In this document: one piece after another, positions 6,796 to 12,251 of the stretch | How positions within the stretch are numbered: the stretch's first letter is position 1 | Layout: every line of letters starts with the position of its first letter | Source of the DNA: Nanosynbacter sp. | GTDB taxonomy: Bacteria; Patescibacteriota; Saccharimonadia; Saccharimonadales; Saccharimonadaceae | Direction: 5' to 3' | Length of the DNA stretch: 12,251 nucleotides | NCBI GenBank assembly: GCA_015257445.1 | Contig: JABZKE010000004.1 | Span: 1 to 12,251 of the forward strand | The notes under the pieces: model-generated | Databases searched by the model: none | Told to the model about the DNA's origin: nothing | What the model saw: the letters and a program-made list of their open reading frames with translations, nothing else | Position numbers and translations under genes: made by a program

Positions 6796-6824
6796 TTGCA
6801 TTTTTTCATAAAATCAGTTAAAAT
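6796..6824 (+). promoter_or_regulatory. Promoter of rpsP
   Basis: TTGCAT at 6796-6801 and TAAAAT at 6819-6824 are 17 bp apart. The leader contains AAGGAG at 6839-6844, 5 nt before the ATG. I see no clear terminator for rnc in this 100-nt gap, so read-through from upstream is also possible. Confidence 0.55.
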
Positions 6825-6849
6825 ATTTAAAATTAATTAAGGAGAAAAC

Positions 6850-7182
6850 ATGCTCGCGATTCGTATGCAGCGTAATGGTCGTACTCACTACCCAACATTT
6901 CGACTAGTCGTCCAAGAATCCCAGCGTCATCCACTTTCTGGACGCGTTGTGGCTGAGGTCGGCAATTACAATCCAGAAACTAAGAAAACCACCCTCGACA
7001 AGGAAAAAATCGAGTTCTACCTCAAGAATGGTGCTCAACCATCTACTCGTGTAGCTCGCATCTTGAAGCTCGAAGGTGTCAAACTTCCTGACTGGGTCAA
7101 GGAACCTACCAAGAAGCAAAAAGCTCCAAAGCACGCAGATAAGCTTCGTAAGAATCAACCAAAAGAAGAAGCTGAAGCTTAA
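6850..7182 (+). CDS. rpsP: Ribosomal protein bS16
   Basis: A 110-residue small-subunit protein. The N-terminus reads MLAIRMQRNGRTHYPTFRLVV, the bS16 pattern (usually M-V-x-I-R-L-x-R-x-G-x-K-x-x-P-x-Y-R-I-V), followed by GNYNP and the helix with YLKNGAQPSTRVARIL. The body ends near residue 87; the remaining Lys/Glu-rich tail is longer than in most bS16 proteins. The protein binds 16S rRNA early in 30S assembly. AAGGAG lies 5 nt before the ATG. A strong terminator follows. The next gene is khpA, a common rpsP neighbour in bacteria. Confidence 0.97.
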   Translation: MLAIRMQRNGRTHYPTFRLVVQESQRHPLSGRVVAEVGNYNPETKKTTLDKEKIEFYLKNGAQPSTRVARILKLEGVKLPDWVKEPTKKQKAPKHADKLRKNQPKEEAEA

Positions 7183-7193
7183 TTTCTTAAAAA

Positions 7194-7218
7194 ACGCTCC
7201 GAAGAGGGGCGTTTTTTT
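7194..7218 (+). terminator. Intrinsic terminator after rpsP
   Basis: ACGCTCC at 7194-7200 pairs with GGGGCGT at 7206-7212 (one T-G wobble) around loop GAAGA, and seven Ts follow through 7218. It starts 11 nt past the rpsP stop. The khpA -10 box begins only 12 nt further on. Confidence 0.8.
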
Positions 7219-7226
7219 ACCAAAAG

Positions 7227-7235
7227 TGCTATAAT
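7227..7235 (+). promoter_or_regulatory. Extended -10 promoter of khpA
   Basis: TGCTATAAT is a perfect extended -10 element. The -35 position falls inside the rpsP terminator stem and does not match consensus. Predicted start is near 7242, giving a leader of about 21 nt with GGAG at 7254-7257, 5 nt before the ATG. Confidence 0.65.
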
Positions 7236-7262
7236 ATAACCATAAACTTAACCGGAGAACCT

Positions 7263-7643
7263 ATGTCAACCATTGACCAACAATTTGTCGAATTTATCGT
7301 AAAAACTCTTGTCAGTAATCCAGAAAAAGTCGCTATTAATCGCGTTATTGATGAAAAAGGTGTCTTGCTTTCACTTTCTGTGGATCCAGAAGATGTCGGC
7401 CGCGTCATTGGTCGCCGTGGTGCTACCGCTCAGTCTATCCGCACCCTTCTTCGCGCTCTTGGTACGAAGAATGATGCCCGTTACAATCTTAAGATTGTTA
7501 ATACTGATGAATTGGATGGTGAAGGTGAACCTACTGCCGCTCGCACTGTTGCGGGTTACGATGATGATACTGAGGCAGAAAACGACGGTCTTGCCGAAAA
7601 AACTCGCGCCGAGCTCGCCGATCTCGATGATCTCGAAGTCTAA
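7263..7643 (+). CDS. khpA: KH-domain RNA-binding protein KhpA
   Basis: A 126-residue protein. Residues 1-80 form a single small KH domain: FVEFIVKTLV at the start, the beta strand GVLLSLSV, then DPEDVGRVIGRRGATAQSIRTLL with the RNA-contacting GxxG loop at G50-G53. KhpA binds many small RNAs and mRNAs and in Firmicutes pairs with KhpB to affect cell elongation and division; no khpB is visible here. The family is usually about 75-80 residues, so the 45-residue Asp/Glu-rich tail is an addition that might limit RNA binding or contact a partner. The gene has its own promoter and terminator and follows rpsP as in many bacteria. The stop TAA is followed at once by TAG. Confidence 0.92.
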   Translation: MSTIDQQFVEFIVKTLVSNPEKVAINRVIDEKGVLLSLSVDPEDVGRVIGRRGATAQSIRTLLRALGTKNDARYNLKIVNTDELDGEGEPTAARTVAGYDDDTEAENDGLAEKTRAELADLDDLEV

Positions 7644-7673
7644 TAGGCTGCACAGAATCAATTTGTAATTGTC

Positions 7674-7702
7674 AAAAATACCCCCGAAAATGGGGTATTT
7701 TT
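7674..7702 (+). terminator. Intrinsic terminator after khpA
   Basis: A perfect 11-bp stem: AAAAATACCCC at 7674-7684 pairs with GGGGTATTTTT at 7692-7702 around a 7-nt loop. The T-run forms the end of the 3' arm. It lies 31 nt past the khpA stop. Confidence 0.85.
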
Positions 7703-7716
7703 CTTGCTAAATTCTC

Positions 7717-7745
7717 TTGACATTCAATACCATAATGGTTATACT
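7717..7745 (+). promoter_or_regulatory. Consensus sigma70-type promoter for a short RNA
   Basis: A perfect TTGACA at 7717-7722 and TATACT at 7740-7745, with 17-bp spacing. This is the strongest promoter by consensus in the window. No open reading frame of useful length follows before the terminator at 7826-7849. Confidence 0.8.
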
Positions 7746-7751
7746 AATTAT

Positions 7752-7849
7752 AGTTCATTTTTGAACGAAGCCTAACTGCGAGTCGGCTTACATAAACAAG
7801 TTGAGAGCTTATATGTTCAAAAATCCCACCCGAAATCAGGTGGTTTTTT
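7752..7849 (+). ncRNA. Unidentified structured RNA of about 98 nt upstream of rpoB
   Basis: The interval runs from the predicted start of the consensus promoter to the terminator T-run. A perfect 10-bp closing helix joins 7757-7766 (ATTTTTGAAC) with 7815-7824 (GTTCAAAAAT). Inside it, AAGCC at 7768-7772 pairs with GGCTT at 7785-7789, and ACT/AGT at 7775-7777 and 7781-7783 extends that arm. A second, weaker arm can form between about 7792 and 7814 (ATAA/TTAT or AAG/CTT). Together these make a closed three-way-junction-like fold followed by a terminator hairpin. I do not recognise it: it lacks tRNA, SRP RNA, 6S or tmRNA features. It may be an independent small RNA or, because the closing helix touches the terminator, an attenuator or riboswitch-like leader of rpoB. 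It is the first part of the 377-nt gene-free stretch between khpA and rpoB. Confidence 0.55.
7826..7849 (+). terminator. Intrinsic terminator of the short RNA
   Basis: CCACC at 7826-7830 pairs with GGTGG at 7839-7843 around loop CGAAATCA, followed by six Ts at 7844-7849. The A-run ahead of the stem also belongs to the closing helix of the RNA, so the two could compete if the terminator stem is extended. Confidence 0.7.
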
Positions 7850-7873
7850 GATTCCAAAAATCAGAAATGCCCC

Positions 7874-7902
7874 TTGAAAAAATCCCAAAAATGCGTTAAA
7901 AT
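7874..7902 (+). promoter_or_regulatory. Promoter of rpoBC
   Basis: TTGAAA at 7874-7879 and TAAAAT at 7897-7902 with 17-bp spacing. Predicted start is near 7909, giving a leader of about 110 nt before the rpoB GTG. Confidence 0.65.
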
Positions 7903-7908
7903 GGCTAC

Positions 7909-8020
7909 AAGAAGTAGTGTGCCTACTATAAACATGTCTTTTTATTTTAGCGAGGTGGAAAGACATAAGTGGCAGTAATCTTCGGCGCTAAAGATTATTA
8001 ACACTAAATAAGAGGGAAAA
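7909..8020 (+). promoter_or_regulatory. Structured 5' leader of rpoB
   Basis: Three hairpins fill the leader: AGTAG/CTACT at 7913-7917 and 7923-7927; a perfect 8-bp ATGTCTTT/AAAGACAT stem at 7934-7941 and 7959-7966, whose loop holds GAGGTGG; and TAATCTT/AAGATTA at 7976-7982 and 7991-7997. No T-run follows any of them, so they do not look like terminators. The rpoB Shine-Dalgarno (AGAGGG, 8011-8016) is left free. The leader could mediate translational or stability control of rpoBC; its ligand is unknown. Confidence 0.5.
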
Positions 8021-11000
8021 GTGAGTAAAAATAGTACCATTCCAGATGGCAATCGTGTCTTTTTCACTGAAGGAGACAAATTGCCTATCCCTGATCTTAC
8101 TGCACATCAGAAAGATTCTTGGGAAGAATTTGTACGTTCGGGTCTACGCGAAGTTTTCACCGAACTTAATCCAATTGATGACTATACTGGTCAAAAATTG
8201 TCACTAAAGTTTAAAGATTATGAATTTAAGGCTCCAAAACACACCATTCAGGAAGCCAAATATAATCTTGAAACCTACGAAGCTCCTTTGCATGTCAAAG
8301 CAGAACTTCAAAACAAAGTCACCGGCGAAGTTGTCGAACAGGAAATTTACTTCGGTAATTATCCATGGATGACTGACCGTGCCACCTTCATCATTAATGG
8401 TACTGAGCGTGTAATCGTCTCTCAGTTGATTCGTTCAGCTGGCGTCTTTTTCACCGCCGAAACCATTGGTATGAAGCGCTATTACGGTGCTAAGGTGATC
8501 CCGGGTCGTGGTGCATGGCTCGAATTCGAGACCGCGCCAAATGGTTGTATTTATGTGAAGATCGACCGCCGTCGTAAAATTCCGGTCACCACCCTTCTCC
8601 GCGCTCTTGGCGTTGTGAAGGATGCTGATATTAAGGCAAAATTCGAAAATGTTGACACTGGTGCGATTAATTACATTGATTCCACCATCGACAAGGATAC
8701 TACCAGCTCTCAGGCTGCAGCCCTTCTCGAAGTTTACCGTCGTCTCCGCCCAGGTGACTTAGCTACTGTCGAGAACGCCCGTTCTATGGTTGAACGTACT
8801 TTCTTCGACTACAAGCGTTACGACTACTCTCGTGTTGGTCGTTTTAAGATTAACCAACGTCTTGGTTTTGACACTCCTAACGACAGCACTCATCGTACTT
8901 TGCAAATGGATGATCTTGTAGCAATTATCGCCGAAATCATTCGCTTGAATAATACTCAAGAACCAGCTGACGATATCGACTCACTCTCTAACCGCCGCGT
9001 ACGCATGGTTGGTGAGCTCGTCCAACGCCAATTCCGCCTTGGTATGCTTCGTTTGCAACGTAATATCCTAGACCGTATGTCCATGGTTGACGCTAAAGAA
9101 AAAGTCACACCATCTCAGCTGCTTAACCCACGTCCAGTGGTGGCTGCAGTTCGTGAATTCTTTAGTACTTCTCAGCTTTCTCAGCTAATGGACTCTTACA
9201 ACCCATTCGGTGAGCTTGCTCACAAACGTCGTCTATCTTCTATGGGTCCTGGTGGTCTCACTCGTGAACGCGCCGGTTTCGATGTGCGTGATACTCACCC
9301 TACCCACTACGGTCGTATCTGTACTGTAGAAACCCCAGAAGGTGGCAACGTGGGTCTCGTCTTGAACCTTGCTACCTATGCTCGTATTAACGAATATGGC
9401 TTCATTGAAGCTCCATATGTCGTCGTAAAAAACGGTAAAGTCACCGACGAAGTTATCTATGTCGACGCTAGTGTCGAACGTGATATGGTGATCGCTGATA
9501 CCTCTGTAAAATTGAACGCCAAAGGCGAATTTGAAGACGAATGGGTTTCCGCTCGTGTCAATGGTCAGCCAGTTCAGGTAGAATCTGCTAAGGTTACCCA
9601 CGTCGATGCCGCACATAAGGAAATTCTCGGTATCTCCGCCGCTCTGATTCCATTCGTGGAAAAGAACCGTGTCGACCGTGCACTCATGGGTTGTGCCATG
9701 CAGAAACAGGCTGTGCCTCTTCTTCGTAATCAAGCCCCAACTGTTGGTACCGGTATTGAAAATGATATCGCTCGCGCCACCTCTCAACTTATTGTCGCCG
9801 AAGGTGATGGTGTAATTGAAAAGGCCGATGGCCAATCTGTAATCGTCAAATACGCTGACAAAACTTCCAAAGAATACATTGTCGAGCATTTTGAACAAAC
9901 CAACTCTGATCAATGTTACAACCAACGCTGTGTGGCGGTACGTGGTCAAAAAGTTAAGGCTGGTGACACTCTTATCGAAGGTGCCTCTCTTGAAAATAAC
10001 GAACTCGCTCTTGGTCGTAACCTTCTCGTAGCCTTCATGCCATGGCGTGGTTACAACATGGATGACGCTATCGTAATTTCTCGCAAGCTTGTCGAAGATG
10101 ATACTTTGACCTCTATTAATATTAAAGATTTCGATGTAGAAGTTCGTGAAACCAAACTTGGTCCAGAACAAGTTACTCGTGATATTCCTAACGTTTCCGA
10201 ACACGCTCTTCGCCACCTCGGTGAAGACGGTATCGTGACTGTTGGTTCCGAAGTCAAAAATGGTGATATTCTCGTCGGCAAGATTACACCTAAGGGTGAA
10301 CAAGAACTCAGTTCTGAAGAGCGCCTCCTTCGCGCCATCTTTGGTGAAAAAGCCAAAGACGTCCGTGATACTTCCGTGCGTATGAGTGGTGGTACTTCCG
10401 GTAAAGTTATCGGTGTTCGCATCTATACTCGTGAACAAGGTCATGAACTCAAGGCTGGCGTTCTCATGCAGATCAAGATCTATGTCGCAGAAATGCGCAA
10501 GATTCAGGTCGGTGACAAGATGGCCGGTCGTTACGGTAACAAGGGTGTAGTTTCCCGCGTACTTAACGTCGAAGATATGCCATTTATGGCTGATGGTACT
10601 CCAATCGACGTCCTACTTTCCCCAATGGGTGTGCCTTCTCGTATGAACCTCGGTCAGCTTTATGAAATTCACATTGGTATGGCTGCTCGTATTCTTGGTT
10701 ACAAGGTTGCAACCCCATCCTTTAATGGTATCCCTGATGAAGTTATTTCCAAGGAGCTTGAAAAGGCTGGTATCGATAGCAATGGTCGTACCCAACTTTA
10801 TGATGGTCTCACCGGTGAACCATTCCACGAGAAGACTGCAGTTGGTGTGATGCACATGATTAAGCTTCACCACATGGTCGAAGACAAGATTCACGCTCGT
10901 TCGACTGGTCCTTACACTATGGTTACCCAACAACCTCTCGGTGGTAAGGCTCAAAACGGTGGTCAGCGTTTCGGAGAAATGGAAGTTTGGGCTCTTGAAG

Positions 11001-11413
11001 CTTATGGTGCTGCTAGCATCCTTCAAGAAATGCTCACAATCAAGTCCGATGACGTTTATGGTCGTGCCAAGGCATACGAATCCATTATTAAGAATGAACC
11101 AATTCAAGGTCCTAAGCTTCCTGAAGGCTTTAATGTCTTAGTCAAGGAACTTCAAGGTCTCGGTCTTAAGGTTGATCTTCTCGATAATGGGGAAGCACGT
11201 GATGCCGACTCTGTAATTGAAGATACTTCTCGCGAAATTGAACGCGCTCAAGATGACCGTCAAATTTACGCTAGACACAATGTCCACATTGAAGATGACA
11301 GTAATGATACCATCGATCTTACTGAAGAAGAAACTGAAGAAGCCTTAACTGAAGATGGAATATCAATAACAGAAGGAGACGACGACAATGTCGATCTCGG
11401 AGAGGAGCTCTAA
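8021..11413 (+). CDS. rpoB: DNA-directed RNA polymerase subunit beta
   Basis: The 1130-residue beta subunit of the transcription enzyme. The start is GTG, with AGAGGG a few bases upstream. The rifampicin-pocket region is at about 382-412 (SQLSQLMD...HKRRLSSMGPGG), followed by RERAGFDVRDTHPTHYGR and ETPEGGNVGL. The catalytic-side segment GDKMAGRYGNKG is at 831-842, and the C-terminal GGKAQNGGQRFGEMEVWALEAYGA block binds beta-prime. Compared with E. coli, F514, N518, S522 and L533 equivalents are L389, Y393, G397 and M408, while Q513, D516, H526 and S531 are kept. The protein is shorter than the E. coli subunit (1342), lacking its large lineage inserts. The last 40 or so residues form an acidic Asp/Glu tail that I would not expect in most beta subunits. 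rpoC follows after 3 nt. Expression probably comes from the promoter at 7874-7902. Confidence 0.98.
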   Translation: MSKNSTIPDGNRVFFTEGDKLPIPDLTAHQKDSWEEFVRSGLREVFTELNPIDDYTGQKLSLKFKDYEFKAPKHTIQEAKYNLETYEAPLHVKAELQNKVTGEVVEQEIYFGNYPWMTDRATFIINGTERVIVSQLIRSAGVFFTAETIGMKRYYGAKVIPGRGAWLEFETAPNGCIYVKIDRRRKIPVTTLLRALGVVKDADIKAKFENVDTGAINYIDSTIDKDTTSSQAAALLEVYRRLRPGDLATVENARSMVERTFFDYKRYDYSRVGRFKINQRLGFDTPNDSTHRTLQMDDLVAIIAEIIRLNNTQEPADDIDSLSNRRVRMVGELVQRQFRLGMLRLQRNILDRMSMVDAKEKVTPSQLLNPRPVVAAVREFFSTSQLSQLMDSYNPFGELAHKRRLSSMGPGGLTRERAGFDVRDTHPTHYGRICTVETPEGGNVGLVLNLATYARINEYGFIEAPYVVVKNGKVTDEVIYVDASVERDMVIADTSVKLNAKGEFEDEWVSARVNGQPVQVESAKVTHVDAAHKEILGISAALIPFVEKNRVDRALMGCAMQKQAVPLLRNQAPTVGTGIENDIARATSQLIVAEGDGVIEKADGQSVIVKYADKTSKEYIVEHFEQTNSDQCYNQRCVAVRGQKVKAGDTLIEGASLENNELALGRNLLVAFMPWRGYNMDDAIVISRKLVEDDTLTSINIKDFDVEVRETKLGPEQVTRDIPNVSEHALRHLGEDGIVTVGSEVKNGDILVGKITPKGEQELSSEERLLRAIFGEKAKDVRDTSVRMSGGTSGKVIGVRIYTREQGHELKAGVLMQIKIYVAEMRKIQVGDKMAGRYGNKGVVSRVLNVEDMPFMADGTPIDVLLSPMGVPSRMNLGQLYEIHIGMAARILGYKVATPSFNGIPDEVISKELEKAGIDSNGRTQLYDGLTGEPFHEKTAVGVMHMIKLHHMVEDKIHARSTGPYTMVTQQPLGGKAQNGGQRFGEMEVWALEAYGAASILQEMLTIKSDDVYGRAKAYESIIKNEPIQGPKLPEGFNVLVKELQGLGLKVDLLDNGEARDADSVIEDTSREIERAQDDRQIYARHNVHIEDDSNDTIDLTEEETEEALTEDGISITEGDDDNVDLGEEL

Positions 11414-11416
11414 AAT

Positions 11417-12251
11417 ATGGCTTGGATGGATAATTATATCTCAGCCAGCGACTTCGATTCAATTCGTCTTTGCGTAGCAAGCGCCGAAGACATCTTGAGC
11501 TGGAGTTATGGTGAAGTATTGAAGCCAGAAACCATCAACTATCGTACTCAGAAACCTGAGCGTGATGGCTTATTCTGTGAGCGTATCTTTGGTCCAGTCA
11601 AAGATATCAACCCACATGATAGCAAACTTAAAGGTGTCCGCTCTCGTGAAGCTGCCGTCGATAAGGAAGGTAACTTGGTTACCAAATCTATCGCTCGTCG
11701 CGAACGTATGGGCCACATCAAACTCGCTGCCCCAGTTGCTCACATCTGGTTCATGCGTGGTACCCCATCTGCTTTGAGTCTTTTGCTTGACCTCACCGTC
11801 AAGTCAATCGAAAAAGTTGTCTACTTCGCTTCTTATCTCATTATCAGCGCTGATGACGCGAAAATTGAACAGGTTAAAGGCGATTTGATTGCTCAGCACG
11901 ATGCTGCAATTCAGGCTATCAAGATTCGTTACTCTGAAGCTGCTAAGGCTGAAGGTGCTAACGCTGAAACCTTGGCTAATGAAGAAGCCAAAGAGCTTGA
12001 AGCCTTGGATGCTGACTTCTATTCTCGCAAGAATATTCTTGAAGGTTTGAAAAAGGGTGCCGTTATTTCTGAAATTGATTACCGCAACCTTCCAGAGGAA
12101 TACGAAGAACTTGTCACCGTTAAGATGGGTGCTCAAGCTATCCGTGAATTGCTCGAAGAGATTGACCTTGATGCCATGATCGAAGATCTTTCTGCTCAAG
12201 CCGAAGAAGCTAAGGGTCAAAAGGAACGCAAACTTATCAAGCGTATTAAAT
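11417..12251 (+). CDS. rpoC: DNA-directed RNA polymerase subunit beta-prime, N-terminal part
   Basis: The first 278 residues are visible; the gene runs off the right edge. The opening FDSIRLCVASAEDILSWSYG, then PETINYRTQKPERDGLFCERIFGP (37-60) and RRERMGHIKLAAPVAHIW (94-111), are classic beta-prime N-terminal blocks, and the part from about residue 225 (KMGAQAIRELLEEIDLDAM) leads toward the clamp and sigma-binding coiled coil. Between them, residues 63-91 take the place of the zinc-binding domain. The segment keeps the normal length but has no cysteine: aligned to the usual CxC...CxxC, the four ligands become P66, D68, V81 and E84. Zinc cannot be bound here in the usual way. The start ATG has AGGAG at 11403-11407 and lies 3 nt after the rpoB stop, so the two subunits are co-expressed. 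The second zinc site and the catalytic NADFDGD loop lie outside the window. Confidence 0.97.
   Translation, partial: MAWMDNYISASDFDSIRLCVASAEDILSWSYGEVLKPETINYRTQKPERDGLFCERIFGPVKDINPHDSKLKGVRSREAAVDKEGNLVTKSIARRERMGHIKLAAPVAHIWFMRGTPSALSLLLDLTVKSIEKVVYFASYLIISADDAKIEQVKGDLIAQHDAAIQAIKIRYSEAAKAEGANAETLANEEAKELEALDADFYSRKNILEGLKKGAVISEIDYRNLPEEYEELVTVKMGAQAIRELLEEIDLDAMIEDLSAQAEEAKGQKERKLIKRIK

Noticed and set aside
7752..7849. A tRNA or tRNA-like gene
   Set aside because: The closed fold has an AT-rich closing helix, no anticodon arm of the right size, no T-loop consensus and no CCA end; a terminator follows instead.
9233..10444. A 403-codon open frame on the minus strand
   Set aside because: It lies entirely antisense to conserved rpoB coding sequence, its product shows no recognisable domain, and such frames arise from the codon bias of the sense gene.
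10613..11107. A 164-codon open frame on the minus strand
   Set aside because: Antisense shadow of the most conserved part of rpoB, with no promoter or Shine-Dalgarno seen.
1..12251. Alternative genetic code with TGA as a sense codon
   Set aside because: All conserved proteins read through without internal TGA and end in TAA or TAG, so the standard bacterial code fits.
1..12251. CRISPR arrays, insertion sequences, prophage or defence genes
   Set aside because: No regularly spaced repeats, no transposase- or integrase-like proteins and no terminal inverted repeats were seen.

Overview
The window is a chromosomal housekeeping segment with moderate GC. It comes from a reduced bacterium, most likely a Patescibacteria/CPR lineage and, I think, Saccharibacteria. 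The pointers are the gene order (a short cysteine-free bL32, then nusB, a Nudix gene, rnc, rpsP, khpA, rpoB, rpoC), very compact spacing, several genes with weak or no Shine-Dalgarno, and a bL32 and RpoC that lack their zinc ligands. TGA is not read through in any frame and every complete gene ends in TAA or TAG, so nothing suggests the TGA-to-glycine code of Gracilibacteria/SR1. The phylum call is inference; no rRNA is present.

Left part (1-4449): a bidirectional terminator is followed by a LOG-family gene on the minus strand. A nucleotidyltransferase gene diverges from it, and both appear to be leaderless, with the -10 box ending 7 nt before each ATG. A SpoU/TrmH-type RNA 2'-O-methyltransferase gene follows 4 nt after the nucleotidyltransferase. 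The leucyl-tRNA synthetase gene leuS begins immediately at its stop codon and also has an extended -10 promoter inside the end of the methyltransferase gene.

Middle part (4450-7643): a tight unit of rpmF (bL32), nusB (1-nt overlap), a Nudix hydrolase (53-nt overlap) and rnc (RNase III), serving ribosome synthesis, rRNA antitermination and rRNA processing. A perfect 11-bp hairpin lies just ahead of rnc. Next come rpsP (bS16) and khpA (KH-domain RNA-binding protein), each with its own promoter and, as far as can be seen, its own terminator.

Right part (7644-12251): a 377-nt gap before rpoB is full of signals. It holds the khpA terminator, a consensus sigma70 promoter driving a roughly 98-nt transcript that can fold as a closed multi-branch RNA and ends in an intrinsic terminator, then a second promoter and a roughly 110-nt rpoB leader with three hairpins and two possible mini-ORFs. 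rpoB and rpoC follow 3 nt apart; rpoC runs off the right edge. In the visible part of RpoC all four cysteines of the N-terminal zinc-binding domain are replaced without any change in segment length.

The most interesting items are the unidentified structured RNA before rpoB, the cysteine-free RpoC N-terminal domain together with a cysteine-free bL32, the possible RNase III target hairpin in front of rnc, and the symmetric leaderless divergent promoters. I see no mobile element, CRISPR array, tRNA or rRNA.
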